Positions 55,701-64,000 are shown, counted from the stretch's first letter. The stretch is 64,000 nucleotides of DNA from Burkholderiales bacterium JOSHI_001 (GCA_000244995.1 CM001438.1:3124090-3188089); one strand, 5' to 3'. Notes: generated by a model not told the origin, from the sequence alone. Translations and numbers: made by a program.

Positions 55701-55949
55701 CCCATCCTGATGACGACATTGGCCATGGTCTTCGGCATGGTGCCGCTGGCCTTTGCCCTGACCGAAGGCTCCGAGCAGCGCGCGCCCATGGGCCAGGCCG
55801 TCATCGGTGGCGTGATCACCTCATCGCTGCTGACGCTGGTGGTGGTGCCCGTGATTTATTGCTGGCTGGACGACCTGGCACAGTGGGCCACCCGCCGCCG
55901 GGACGGGGAAGTTGGCGATCATCAGGCTGGCGTCATTCCGGCCAAATAA
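52761..55949 (+). CDS. RND multidrug efflux pump, inner-membrane permease (AcrB/HAE1 type)
   Basis: 1062 residues, usual for the family. It begins MWFTRVSIANPVMAVMVMLA (TM1). The periplasmic porter domain has EIVESEVTKKVEEALNTIAG. TM4 carries the proton-relay Asp pair in LCVGLLIDDAIVVRENIVRH, and the second half repeats the layout (LMGLVTKNAILLVDFAIRAR near TM10). It exports hydrophobic compounds using the proton gradient. Sequence details fit the HAE1 group and not heavy-metal pumps. The TolC-family gene for the outer-membrane part is three genes downstream. Confidence 0.94.
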   Translation: MWFTRVSIANPVMAVMVMLAFVVLGLFSLQRLKVDQFPNIEFPTVVVQVDYPGASPEIVESEVTKKVEEALNTIAGINQLFSRTYEGTSVVIVQFNLEMDGRRAADDVREKLSIVKASFRDEVKEPRVSRFDPAARPIYSIALTSPDRSLSVQQLTTYADQVLRKRLENVRGVGSVTLVGGLKRELNVYVKPQALEAFGVGVDQVMAAVRTENQELPAGNLRSADAERVVQIDGRVKRPQDLERIVVARRNGQSVKLGQLADVVDGPEEAESLALYNGQRTLALEVQKSQGENTIEVVDGLNQAVAAVRPQLPAGMALDVVRDNSRPIRVSVANVKRTLFEGALLTVGIVFLFLNSWRSTVITGLTLPIALVGTFGVMYGFGFSINMITLMALSLCVGLLIDDAIVVRENIVRHVQMGKSAHDAALDGTNEIGLAVLATTLSIVAVFLPIGFMGGIIGKFFHEFGITIVAAVLISMFVSFTLDPMLSSVWHDPAIDREGRPFQPRGLYDHTLGRVTHWVDRASHRLGDVYVATLAWSLKHKLATMGIAGATFAASFALIPLLGTEFVPKADYSETTVSFYTPVGSSLETTEARTRQVDAILRAMPEVKYTLATINTGQAQGRNYANLYVRLVDRKDRTRTVDQMSVPLRERLAAVPGITVTHVGLLDAVGSGKPISLSIQGADLAELKRQSARFSEKLRAIPGLVDLDTSMKPDKPSADIAVRRDAAADLGLSVGSVTSALRALVAGQTVGNWRADDDQNYDVKVRLAPAARHNTADLERLPLVVGSNADGTARVVRLSQVADVVPGRGANQINRRDLNREVEFTANVSGRSLGEVSADVRKLLDANPPPPGYSPRFGGSTKDMQDSFSYAVSALALGVVFIYMILASQFRSFLQPLALMSSLPLTLIGVVLALLLARSTLNMMSVIGIVMLMGLVTKNAILLVDFAIRARMDWVDANGVRVRGMERSAALLQAAKVRLRPILMTTLAMVFGMVPLAFALTEGSEQRAPMGQAVIGGVITSSLLTLVVVPVIYCWLDDLAQWATRRRDGEVGDHQAGVIPAK

Positions 55950-55989
55950 ACTAGGCGGTTACCCTGAACTTCTCCGTCCGAGCAACGCC

Positions 55990-56643
55990 ATGAACATCGA
56001 ACAAGCCCGCTTCAACATGATCGAGCAGCAGATCCGGCCCTGGGATGTGCTGGACACCGGGGTGCTGCAACTGCTGTCGGTGGTGCGGCGCGAGGAATTC
56101 GTGCCCGCCGCCTACAAGGCCCTGGCCTTCGTGGACAGCGAGATCCCACTGCCCGGCGGCCAGTGCATGCTGGCCCCGCGCGTGGAAGCCCGCCTGCTGC
56201 AGGACGCCCAGGTGCACCGCCACGAGCGGGTGCTGGAAATCGGCGCCGGCTCGGGCTACATGGCCGCGCTGCTGTCGCACAAGGCGCAATCGGTCATCAG
56301 CCTGGAAATCGTGCCCGAACTGGCCCGCCTGGCCAGCGCCAACCTGCAGCGCGCCGGGGCGGCCAATGTCAGCGTGCGTGAAGCCGACGGCTCCCAGGGC
56401 CTGGCCAGCGAGGCGCCCTTCGACGTGATCGTGCTGTCCGGCTCGGTGTCCGCGGTGCCGCAGGCGCTGCTGCAACAGTTGAAGGTGGGCGGCCGGCTGA
56501 TCGGCACCGTGGGCAGCGAACCCATGATGCGCGCGGTGCGCATCACCCGCCTGGCCGATGCCCAGTTCACCGAGGTGGACCTGTTCGACACCGTGCTGCC
56601 GCGCCTGCAGGGCTTCGGCGAGCCCACGCGCTTCGCGTTCTGA
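55990..56643 (+). CDS. Protein-L-isoaspartate O-methyltransferase-family protein
   Basis: 217 residues from the ATG at 55990. The PCMT pattern is MNIEQARFNMIEQQIRPWDV, RREEFVPAAYKALAFVDSEI and QCMLAPRVEARLLQDAQVHR. The SAM motif is VLEIGAGSGYMAALLSHKAQ. True Pcm repairs isoaspartyl residues; this shorter form, encoded beside TolC in many betaproteobacteria, may have another substrate. The gene is in the middle of the efflux operon, 40 bases after the pump gene. Confidence 0.88.
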   Translation: MNIEQARFNMIEQQIRPWDVLDTGVLQLLSVVRREEFVPAAYKALAFVDSEIPLPGGQCMLAPRVEARLLQDAQVHRHERVLEIGAGSGYMAALLSHKAQSVISLEIVPELARLASANLQRAGAANVSVREADGSQGLASEAPFDVIVLSGSVSAVPQALLQQLKVGGRLIGTVGSEPMMRAVRITRLADAQFTEVDLFDTVLPRLQGFGEPTRFAF

Positions 56644-56657
56644 GCCCGGCGCCGCGC

Positions 56658-56987
56658 ATGAGGCAGTTGGCCGTCACCGAGTTGAAGGACTTCATCGCCC
56701 AGGCGCCCGAAGCGGTGCTGCTGGACGTGCGCGAACCCTGGGAAGTGGCCACCGCCGCGCTGGCCCTGCCGGGTGTGCGCGCCCTGAACATCCCGATGCA
56801 GCAACTGCCGGCCCGGCTGGCCGAACTGCCGGCCGAACAGCCCATCCTGGCGCTGTGCCACCACGGCATGCGCAGCATGCAGTGCGTCGCATTCCTGGTG
56901 CACCAGGGCTTCGAGCAGGCGTACAACGTGGGCGGCGGCATCGACGCGTGGTCGCGCACGGTGGACCCTTCGGTGCCGCGTTACTGA
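56658..56987 (+). CDS. Single-domain rhodanese (GlpE-like)
   Basis: 109 residues. The rhodanese fold has VLLDVREPWEVATAALALPG and the active-site loop LALCHHGMRSMQCVAFLVHQ, in which the Cys accepts the sulfane sulfur, followed by NVGGGIDAWS. It would transfer sulfur from thiosulfate or persulfides to a thiol acceptor in the cytosol. It sits 14 bases after the methyltransferase gene and 37 bases before the TolC-family gene, a grouping that recurs in Burkholderiales. Confidence 0.93.
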   Translation: MRQLAVTELKDFIAQAPEAVLLDVREPWEVATAALALPGVRALNIPMQQLPARLAELPAEQPILALCHHGMRSMQCVAFLVHQGFEQAYNVGGGIDAWSRTVDPSVPRY

Positions 56988-57024
56988 CCCCTCTTCAAGA
57001 ACTTCGCTTCACAAGGACCGCCCC

Positions 57025-58371
57025 ATGCTCTGTCGCCCTCGCCGACCCGCTGTTCCGTCCCTGCTGGCCCTGGGCCTGAGCCTGGCTGCGGCCGGCGCGT
57101 CTGCCCAGACGCTGGCCGAGTTGTACAGCGCCGCCCGCGTGTACGACGCCAGCTTCCTGGCCGCGCAGTCGCTGGTGCTGGCCGCGGACGCACGCACCCT
57201 GCAAGCGGAGTCGGCCCGCAAGGCCAGCGCCACGGCGGACGCCAGCGCCAGCCGCACCGAAGCCGACCTGCCGGGCCGATCGCTCACCGGCACCACCGGC
57301 GCAGGCGTGTCGCTGAACGGGCGCTACCCGCTGTACAACCGCGGCACGCAGGTGGACATCAACCGCGCCGGCAAGGCGGTGGAGGTGTCGCGCAGCGACG
57401 TGGAAAGCGCCGAGCAGGACCTGATCGTGCGCCTGGCCCAGGCTTACTTCGACGTGCTGGCCGCGCAGGACGCGCTGGCCACCACCCAGGCCAGCAAGAA
57501 GGCCATCACCGAGCAACTGGCCTCGGCCAAGCGCAACTTCGAGGTGGGCACCGCCACCATCACCGACACGCGCGAAGCCCAGGCCCGCTTCGACCTGGCC
57601 ACGGCCCAGGAAATCGCCGCCGACAACGACCTGCGCACCAAGCGCATTGCGCTGGACCAGCTGGTGGGCCGCACCGGCGTGGCGCCGCGCGCGCTGGCGG
57701 TGCCGGTGGTGCTGCCGGCCATCAGCCCGGCCCAGCCCGACGAATGGGTGAGCCTGGCCGACCAGGGCCACCCCCAGGTGCGCAAGGCGCGCCTGGCGCT
57801 GGAAATCGCCGGCCTGGACGTGGCCAAGAGCAAGACCGCCTACGCCCCGGTGGTGAACGCCACCGGCTCGGTGGGCAGCAGCTACACGCCGTCCACCCCG
57901 GGCATCCCGGGCATCCAGGCCGGCACGCCGTCGGGCCTGGGCGTCACGGCGCGCATCGGTGTGGACCTGTCCATGCCGCTGTACACCGGCGGGCGGCTGC
58001 AGGCGGTGGAAAAGGAAGTGCTGGCGCTGGAAGAAAAGGCCCGCAGCGACGTGGAAGCCGCGCGCCGCGCGGTGGCCCAAGGCACGCGGGTGGCCTTCTT
58101 CGGCGTGCAATCGGGCATGGCCCAGGTGAAGGCGCTGGAAGCGGCCGAATCGTCCAGCAAGCTGGCCCTGGAAGCCACCCAGCTGGGCTACCGTGTGGGC
58201 GTGCGCGTGAACCTGGACGTGCTGAACGCCCAGAGCCAGCTCTACACCACCCAGCGCGATCTGGCCAAGGCCCGCTACGACGTGCTGGTGAACGGCCTGA
58301 AGCTGCGCCAGGCGTCCGGCCAGTTGCGCGCCAGCGACCTGCAGTCGGTGGACGCACTGCTGGCCAAGTAA
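57025..58371 (+). CDS. tolC: TolC-family outer-membrane efflux channel
   Basis: 448 residues, with AAGGA before the ATG. The signal peptide (LLALGLSLAAAGASA) is followed by QTLAELYSAARVYDASFLAA. Two structural repeats contain long helical stretches (DVESAEQDLIVRLAQAYFDV, LATTQASKKAITEQLASAKR and again LEEKARSDVEAARRAVAQGT). VGVRVNLDVLNAQSQLYTTQ is the conserved TolC C-terminal block. As a trimer it forms the outer-membrane duct for the RND pump of this operon and possibly for type I secretion. Confidence 0.93.
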   Translation: MLCRPRRPAVPSLLALGLSLAAAGASAQTLAELYSAARVYDASFLAAQSLVLAADARTLQAESARKASATADASASRTEADLPGRSLTGTTGAGVSLNGRYPLYNRGTQVDINRAGKAVEVSRSDVESAEQDLIVRLAQAYFDVLAAQDALATTQASKKAITEQLASAKRNFEVGTATITDTREAQARFDLATAQEIAADNDLRTKRIALDQLVGRTGVAPRALAVPVVLPAISPAQPDEWVSLADQGHPQVRKARLALEIAGLDVAKSKTAYAPVVNATGSVGSSYTPSTPGIPGIQAGTPSGLGVTARIGVDLSMPLYTGGRLQAVEKEVLALEEKARSDVEAARRAVAQGTRVAFFGVQSGMAQVKALEAAESSSKLALEATQLGYRVGVRVNLDVLNAQSQLYTTQRDLAKARYDVLVNGLKLRQASGQLRASDLQSVDALLAK

Positions 58372-58411
58372 GTCCACGCGGCCTGTGCCGGGCCGCCCCA
58401 AGCGGCCGCGT

Positions 58412-58447
58412 CACCCCCTCGGGGGGTGGCTGCAGTAAGCCGCAGCC
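58412..58447. terminator. Tandem hairpins between convergent tolC and imuB
   Basis: CACCCC/GGGGTG (58412-58417 with 58423-58428) and GGCTGC/GCAGCC (58428-58433 with 58442-58447) are adjacent inverted repeats in the 90-base convergent gap. No T-run accompanies them, so they are probable but not classic terminators. Confidence 0.45.
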
Positions 58448-58461
58448 AGGGACTCACAGTC

Positions 58462-60042
58462 CTAGCCGAAGCGGCCTTGCAAGAACCAACCGCTGCCCTG
58501 CCCTGCATCCAAGGGCAGGCGCAGCCGGTAGATCCACACCAGCGCCCCATCGCCCGCGTCGGCGATGTAGTAGTCGCGCGCCACCAGGTCGCCGTCCCAC
58601 CAGCCGGATTCAATGCGCTCCGGGCCCGCCAGCACCTGCAGCGGTCGCCCGCGCAGGCAGGGCCGCAGTTCGCGTTCGGCCAGCGGCTGGGGCTGGCGCA
58701 GCAGCCACACCGGGCGGGTGAGCGGCAGGTGCTCGGGCCAGCGCGGTGGGGGCTCGGTTGCAGCCGGTGCTTGGGATGATGGCGGCGGCGCATCGGCCGG
58801 CCAGGCCACGGTGGCGCGTTCGGGCCGGTGGTCGGCCACAGTCTGCAGGCGCTGCACCTGGTCGCGGCCCAGCCGGGCCTGCAGCCGCTCCACCAGCCTG
58901 GTGAGGCCTTCCTGCAGGCTGGCGCGGGTGGGGAACAGCTCGCCCGCGGGCGGCGGGGCCAGCACCAGGTGCTCGCACTGCAGGCCCAGGTCCAGCACCG
59001 GCGCGGGCAGCGGCGCGCGGCCCAGGCGTTCGGCCAGCAACAACTGCAGATGCTCGGCGTCCAGCGAGGCTTCGGCCAGCGCCAGTTCCAGCCGGCTGAA
59101 AGGCGGCACGTCGTCGGGGCGGCGGGTGCTGCGCTCGTGGTGCATCTGCAGCGTGAAGCGGCCGATGCGCGCCTGCTGCCCCTGGGCCCAGGCCACCAGC
59201 CGCGCCAGCAGCACGCGGGCGCCGGCCAGCAGTTGGTCGGTGGTGTCGGCGCGGGCGAAGAGTTCCAGCTTGTCGCTGAACTGCGGTGGCAGCTCCACCC
59301 AGTGCTGCGGGTCGGGCGCGTCGCCGCGCGCGCGGTCCAGCGCCAGCAGCAGCGCAGGGCCGAAGCGCCGCGCCAGGCCGTCGCGCGGCAGCCGGCGCAA
59401 ATCGGCCACGCTGTGCAGGCCCATCGCGGCCCAGGCCTCGCGCGCCGTCGCGCCGGCATCCAGCAGGTCGGCCAGCAGCCACAGCGGGGCTTCGTCCAGC
59501 AGGCTGTGCAGCGCGGCGCGGTCCTGGCTGTGCGGGCCCAGGGCCAGGTCGGCGCGCCAGCGCGACAGCAGCGCCGCGCCCAGCGCGGTGGGCGCGCTGG
59601 CCACCTGCAGGTGGTGGCCCAGCGGCGCCAGCGCCTGGCCCAGGCGGTCCAGCAGCGCGGCATGGCCGCCGAAATAGCGCAGGCTGCTGGCCACTTCCAG
59701 CAGCACACCCGCGGTGCCGGGCGGTGGGGTGTTGGGGTCAAGGTCCGCCGCTGCGGCCCAGGTGACCGCCGGGCTGAAGGCCAGCGCGGCATGCGCCACC
59801 GCGCGCAGGGCTTGCACGTCGCGCTGGGCGCAGGCGGGCACCAGCAGCAACTGCGGCACCAGCCCCAGGGCGGTGGCGCGACGCATGCCGGGGCGCACGC
59901 CCAGCGCACGCGCGGAGGCATCGGCCTGAACGATGCAGTGGGCCTGCTCCAGCGCCAGCGGCCGGGCGGCCTGGGCCGCGTCCAGCGTGCTGGCGAAAGA
60001 TTCCAGCGACAGCAGCGGCAGGTGCAGGCCGATCCACAGCAT
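58462..60042 (-). CDS. imuB: ImuB, Y-family polymerase-like mutagenesis protein
   Basis: 526 residues. It has the Y-family palm/fingers layout (ARPLALEQAHCIVQADASAR, ALGVRPGMRRATALGLVPQL, VLLEVASSLRYFGGHAALLD, then a helix-hairpin-helix region HSVADLRRLPRDGLARRFGP). The first strand reads LWIGLHLPLLSLESF instead of DFDxFF, so the catalytic carboxylates of active Y-family enzymes are missing, as known for ImuB. The C-terminal region (GWWDGDLVARDYYIADAGDG, LVWIYRLRLP) is typical. It serves as the beta-clamp-binding hub of the SOS mutasome. It lies 32 bases after imuA; no dnaE2 gene follows it here. Confidence 0.94.
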   Translation of the reverse strand: MLWIGLHLPLLSLESFASTLDAAQAARPLALEQAHCIVQADASARALGVRPGMRRATALGLVPQLLLVPACAQRDVQALRAVAHAALAFSPAVTWAAAADLDPNTPPPGTAGVLLEVASSLRYFGGHAALLDRLGQALAPLGHHLQVASAPTALGAALLSRWRADLALGPHSQDRAALHSLLDEAPLWLLADLLDAGATAREAWAAMGLHSVADLRRLPRDGLARRFGPALLLALDRARGDAPDPQHWVELPPQFSDKLELFARADTTDQLLAGARVLLARLVAWAQGQQARIGRFTLQMHHERSTRRPDDVPPFSRLELALAEASLDAEHLQLLLAERLGRAPLPAPVLDLGLQCEHLVLAPPPAGELFPTRASLQEGLTRLVERLQARLGRDQVQRLQTVADHRPERATVAWPADAPPPSSQAPAATEPPPRWPEHLPLTRPVWLLRQPQPLAERELRPCLRGRPLQVLAGPERIESGWWDGDLVARDYYIADAGDGALVWIYRLRLPLDAGQGSGWFLQGRFG

Positions 60043-60074
60043 GGCAGTGCACTCGCATCACGCGCACGGCGGCG

Positions 60075-60872
60075 TCAGGACCACACCCGCGGCGGCACCG
60101 AGGGGGTCACGGCGGTGCCTGGGGCCTTGTCCGGCGGCGGCGTGTCCGGACCGGGGCCGGGGTCGGCCACGCTGCCCAGCACCGGCGGCAGCCACAGCCG
60201 CAGCGTTTGCGCCAGCGGCGGGCCGCGGCGCTTGAGCAGGCGCAGGCGCAACCGGTCCGGCCCGTCGGGCAGCAGCGCCAGGCGCAGCGGGGCCACGCTG
60301 GGCTGCTGGGCGGCGGCCGGCTCGCGCAGCAGGAACACCGGCGCATCGTGCGCCTGCGCGGCCAGTTGCAACCGGCGCAGCGCGTCAGCGCCCAGGCGCG
60401 CCGGCAGCCAGGCCAGCACGGCGCCGGCGTGGCCGCTTTTCAGCGCCTGTTCCAGCGCCCACAGCAGGTCGGCGCTGGGCAGAAGGCGCGGCACCCGCGA
60501 ATCGGCCCGACCCTGGGGCTGGCCCTGGCCACGCCTGCGGTCCCGGCTGTTCACCAGCAGCCACTGGCGCGCGTCCAGCCCCAGTTGCGCCAGGGCCCAG
60601 GCGCAGGGCGCGGTGGGCGGGTCGAACAGCATCACGCCCGCGCCGCGACCGGCCCAGGCGGCCAGCATCGGCGCCAGCAGGCGCATCTCGCCCAGGCCGG
60701 GGTGCGGCAGCAGCAGTTCGGTGAGCGCACGGTGCGGCCAGCCACCGCCCGGCAGTTGCAGGTCCAGTTCAGGAAAACCGCTGGGGCTGACCGCACCACG
60801 CGCGCTGCCCAGCTGGTGGGCGCGCCACAAGGCCGGGTGCAGGGCTTCCAGGGGCAGAGGCAGGTTCACCAC
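60075..60872 (-). CDS. imuA: ImuA, SOS mutagenesis accessory protein (RecA/SulA-like)
   Basis: 265 residues from GTG (60872); the next codon is also GTG. The start ALHPALWRAHQLGSARGAVS leads into FPELDLQLPGGGWPHRALTE, the typical ImuA block, followed by LLLPHPGLGEMRLLAPMLAA and LLWALEQALKSGHAGAVLAW. ImuA cooperates with ImuB and DnaE2 in error-prone repair after DNA damage. The C-terminus is Pro-rich and probably disordered. A LexA box ends two bases upstream of the start codon, so induction by DNA damage is close to certain. Confidence 0.92.
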   Translation of the reverse strand: MVNLPLPLEALHPALWRAHQLGSARGAVSPSGFPELDLQLPGGGWPHRALTELLLPHPGLGEMRLLAPMLAAWAGRGAGVMLFDPPTAPCAWALAQLGLDARQWLLVNSRDRRRGQGQPQGRADSRVPRLLPSADLLWALEQALKSGHAGAVLAWLPARLGADALRRLQLAAQAHDAPVFLLREPAAAQQPSVAPLRLALLPDGPDRLRLRLLKRRGPPLAQTLRLWLPPVLGSVADPGPGPDTPPPDKAPGTAVTPSVPPRVWS

Positions 60873-60874
60873 AA

Positions 60875-60904
60875 TACTGTATGTCCATACAGTTTTTGCA
60901 GCAA
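60875..60904 (-). promoter_or_regulatory. LexA (SOS) box and overlapping promoter of imuAB
   Basis: CTGTATGTCCATACAG (60877-60892) has the CTG-N10-CAG core, and with flanks TA and T it is close to the E. coli LexA consensus. On the minus strand TTGCTG (60904-60899) as -35 and TACAGT (60881-60876) as -10 are exactly 17 bases apart. The LexA site therefore covers the spacer and the -10. Transcription would begin at or next to the GTG start codon of imuA. Confidence 0.9.
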
Positions 60905-60934
60905 GCCCTGATCGGGCGGGTCAGCGGGTCTTGT

Positions 60935-62572
60935 TCACGCCAGCGTGGCCGCCAGCGCCGTGCAATTGCGTCCGCCCGCCTTGGCGCGGTACATCGCCTG
61001 GTCGGCCGCTTCCAGCAGGGCCTGCAGCGACAGGGGCTGCAGGCCAGTTTCGGCCACGCCGGCCGAGAAGGTGATGCGTTGCGGCAGCCCGCCCAGGGCC
61101 TGGCGGGCGATCAGTTCACGCAGGTCGCCAATGCGGCGCTCGGCCACCTCGGCGCTGACGTCGGGCATCAGGATGGCGAACTCCTCCCCGCCCAGGCGGA
61201 ACAGCGCGTCGGCCGCGCGCAGCCCGGTGGCCAGGGTGAGCGCGAAGTCGCGCAGCACCGCGTCGCCGGCCGCGTGGCCGTGGCTGTCGTTGACACGCTT
61301 GAAGTGGTCCAGGTCCAGCAGCACCAGGGCCAGCCGGCGCGACGGGCTGGCGCGGGTTTCCTGGGCGAACCACTCGTCCAGCGCACGCCGGTTCAGCAGG
61401 CCGGTCAGCGGGTCGTGCAGGGCCTGCTGGCGCAGCAGGTCCTGCTGGGCGCGGGCGCGGTCCAGCTCGCCTTCGCGCTCGGCCAGGTGGCGCGCGGTTT
61501 CGTGGTGGGCGCGCTGCAGGCCGGTCACGTCGTGCAGTTGCAGCAGTTCACCCAGCAGGCGCCCGCGGGCGCGCAAGGGGCGGCGCTGCACCTCGAAGTA
61601 GGCCGCGCCCTCGTCCAGCACCAGCAGCGAATGCGCTTCACCTGCCGCCGCCTGGCGGGCCAGGGCCGGGCCCAGGCGCGGCAGCGCGGCCAGCGCCTGG
61701 CCGCCGGGCGGCAGCACGCCCACCAACTGCTGCGCGGCCAGGTTGGCGTCCACCACGCGCTGGTCGGCGTCCAGCACCAGCACCGCGTCGGGCAGTTCGG
61801 CGAACAGGCGCTGGCGCGCCATGGGCACCACGGCGAAGAGCCGGTTGCGCGCAATCATCCAGGCCAGGCCGGCCACCGACGCGGCGAAGCCGGCACTGGT
61901 GGGGTCGGCCCCGAACAGGCGCAGGCCGAAGCCGATGTAGGCCACGTTGGCCACGATGGGCATGGCCATGATCAGCACGAAGGCGCGCCACTGCTCGCGG
62001 TGGCGCGGCGGCGCGTCCGGCCGCGGCCGACGGGTGGACAGCATGGTGACCGCCAGCAGCGTGTAGCCGGTGGCCACCGCCACGTAGAACAGCGGGCCGT
62101 AGTCGTAGCGCACCCGCGGCAGCCCGGCGATGGGCGCGGTGAGCCCGGTGCCGGCGCCATAAAACAGGCCGTGGGCACCATTGGTCCAGCACAGCGCCAG
62201 TTGCAGCGCGATGGCCGCGCCCCAAGGCAGGCGCACCGACCAACGCGGTGAACGCGGGTCGGCCGCCAGGTACTGGCAGATGAACAGCGACCACAGCGCC
62301 GGCTGCAGCATCACCGGCAGCCAGCCCAGCAGGCCCACGGTGACTTTGCAGGCCGGGTCGGCCGCCGCGTGTTCGGTGACGCTGGCGGCGATCCAGGCCA
62401 TGGTGGCCAGGGACATGGCCACAAAGCTGGTCTGCCCGGGGAAGAAGCGCCGCGTACTGGCCCACACGCCCATGGCCAGCAGGCTGGCCGCGATGACCGT
62501 GCGCAGCGCCATGTCCGGCGTGACATGCCAGGCCGTGACGGTGCAGGCGTGCAGGTCCAGGGCGGGGATCAT
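60935..62572 (-). CDS. Membrane diguanylate cyclase (7TM-PAS-GGDEF)
   Basis: 545 residues. The N-terminal half has about seven hydrophobic helices (TVIAASLLAMGVWA, FVAMSLATMAWIAASVTEHA, VTVGLLGWLPVMLQPALWSL and others), resembling the 7TM sensor found before some kinases. A PAS-like domain follows (FAELPDAVLVLDADQRVVDA), a coiled coil, and a full GGDEF domain starting HDPLTGLLNRRALDEWF. The active site FRLGGEEFAILM is intact, and RAAD five residues before it is a standard inhibitory I-site. It should make c-di-GMP from two GTP and be product-inhibited. The gene ends 62 bases before the imuA start. Confidence 0.93.
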   Translation of the reverse strand: MIPALDLHACTVTAWHVTPDMALRTVIAASLLAMGVWASTRRFFPGQTSFVAMSLATMAWIAASVTEHAAADPACKVTVGLLGWLPVMLQPALWSLFICQYLAADPRSPRWSVRLPWGAAIALQLALCWTNGAHGLFYGAGTGLTAPIAGLPRVRYDYGPLFYVAVATGYTLLAVTMLSTRRPRPDAPPRHREQWRAFVLIMAMPIVANVAYIGFGLRLFGADPTSAGFAASVAGLAWMIARNRLFAVVPMARQRLFAELPDAVLVLDADQRVVDANLAAQQLVGVLPPGGQALAALPRLGPALARQAAAGEAHSLLVLDEGAAYFEVQRRPLRARGRLLGELLQLHDVTGLQRAHHETARHLAEREGELDRARAQQDLLRQQALHDPLTGLLNRRALDEWFAQETRASPSRRLALVLLDLDHFKRVNDSHGHAAGDAVLRDFALTLATGLRAADALFRLGGEEFAILMPDVSAEVAERRIGDLRELIARQALGGLPQRITFSAGVAETGLQPLSLQALLEAADQAMYRAKAGGRNCTALAATLA

Positions 62573-62703
62573 CAGGGCGGTTTGGTGCGGCGCAGCAGCC
62601 GGCCACTATCACCCAGGCCGCCAGGCGTACCGCCTGCCGGGAAGCTTCAAGGTCGCCTGAACTGTGAAGTTATGCGCACCCCGGCCGCGGTGCGCCCGGG
62701 GTG

Positions 62704-63639
<936 letters not shown>

Positions 63640-63693
63640 CGGGGGTCTCCGCAGGCGTTGGGCAGGCAGGCGGCAGTCTAAGATCCTTGCACC

Positions 63694-64000
63694 ATGGCGC
63701 TCCCCCCCGGCGAACCCGCAGCACGGCCTTTCCGCCTGCGCCACCACGCGCCGGGCGACATCGGCTGGCTGATCGGCCGCCACGGCGCGCTGTACGCGCA
63801 GGAGTTCGGCTGGAACAGCCAGTTCGAGGCCCTGGTGGCGCGCATCGCCGCGCAGTTCCTGGAACGCCTGGACCCGCAGCGCGAAGCCTGCTGGATTGCC
63901 GAGCACGACGGCCACCGCGTGGGCTGCGTGATGCTGGTGCAGGCGCGCCACAACGACAGCGACGGCGGCGCGCCCGAGCCCGGCGTGGCGCAACTTAGGC
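63694..64000 (+). CDS. GNAT acetyltransferase, N-terminal part (runs off the window)
   Basis: About 102 codons from the ATG at 63694 to the edge. The sequence FRLRHHAPGDIGWLIGRHGA, YAQEFGWNSQFEALVARIAA and CWIAEHDGHRVGCVMLVQ is the N-terminal half of a GNAT domain, as found alone or behind a MarR domain in Burkholderiales. The start with LPPGEPAARPF suggests a stand-alone acetyltransferase. The acetyl-CoA loop would lie beyond the window. Substrate unknown. Confidence 0.8.
   Translation, partial: MALPPGEPAARPFRLRHHAPGDIGWLIGRHGALYAQEFGWNSQFEALVARIAAQFLERLDPQREACWIAEHDGHRVGCVMLVQARHNDSDGGAPEPGVAQLR

Overview
The window is GC-rich (roughly two thirds or more G+C), gene-dense and has no insertion sequence, integrase, prophage block or CRISPR array. 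The gene content points to a betaproteobacterium of the order Burkholderiales, probably near the Rubrivivax/Leptothrix/Comamonadaceae group. The signs are Bug-type solute receptors, a Burkholderiales 16-strand porin, a CaiB/PrpF catabolic cluster under a LysR regulator, BamC directly behind DapA, ImuA-ImuB, and a TolC gene preceded by isoaspartyl-methyltransferase and rhodanese genes. This assignment is inferred from gene families and order, not from a marker tree.

Layout. 1-5838 (minus): a catabolic operon for an unidentified, probably branched, dicarboxylate or tricarboxylate. It holds a PrpF isomerase, a Bug receptor, a FAS1/HTD2-type dehydratase, a CaiB CoA-transferase, a fumarase/PcaB-superfamily lyase and a second, truncated Bug receptor. 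It faces a LysR regulator (5919) and is followed by a porin. 8077-14563 (minus): parE, then an orphan cassette of an M15 peptidase, an unrecognised 221-residue protein, a small LuxR-type HTH protein and a large LuxR-family ATPase regulator. 14693-18806 (plus): an MFS transporter, a tiny membrane protein, a methyltransferase, dapA and bamC. 18904-30094 is mainly minus-strand housekeeping: lipoprotein, ribosomal oxygenase-like cupin, dut, coaBC, YecA-like SEC-C protein, transglutaminase, thioredoxin, GNAT and alaS, with slyD-like and ChaN-like genes on plus.

30611-35272 (plus): a large secreted subtilase with five CARDB repeats, then a secreted lipase-like protein that has lost its nucleophile serine. 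35400-42566 (plus): a compact GABA/polyamine operon (aminotransferase, four-gene ABC importer, succinate-semialdehyde dehydrogenase). A tRNA-Gly(CCC) follows on minus. 42932-45695: a PhnD-like binding protein fused by context to a sensor kinase. 45776-50723: trmB, a degenerate GGDEF protein, dacB (PBP4), uppP and a DUF1439-like lipoprotein. 50860-58371 (plus): a TetR regulator, RND adaptor, RND pump, isoaspartyl methyltransferase-like protein, rhodanese and TolC-family channel, which supply a full tripartite efflux system. 58462-60872 (minus): imuB and imuA under a near-perfect LexA box. The window ends with a membrane diguanylate cyclase, an HSL-family esterase and the start of a GNAT gene.

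The points most worth a second look are: the missing stop codon that joins prpF to the Bug receptor; the M15/unknown/HTH/LuxR cassette; the serine-less lipase beside the CARDB protease; the LexA-controlled and apparently leaderless imuA; and a doubly degenerate receiver-GGDEF protein.
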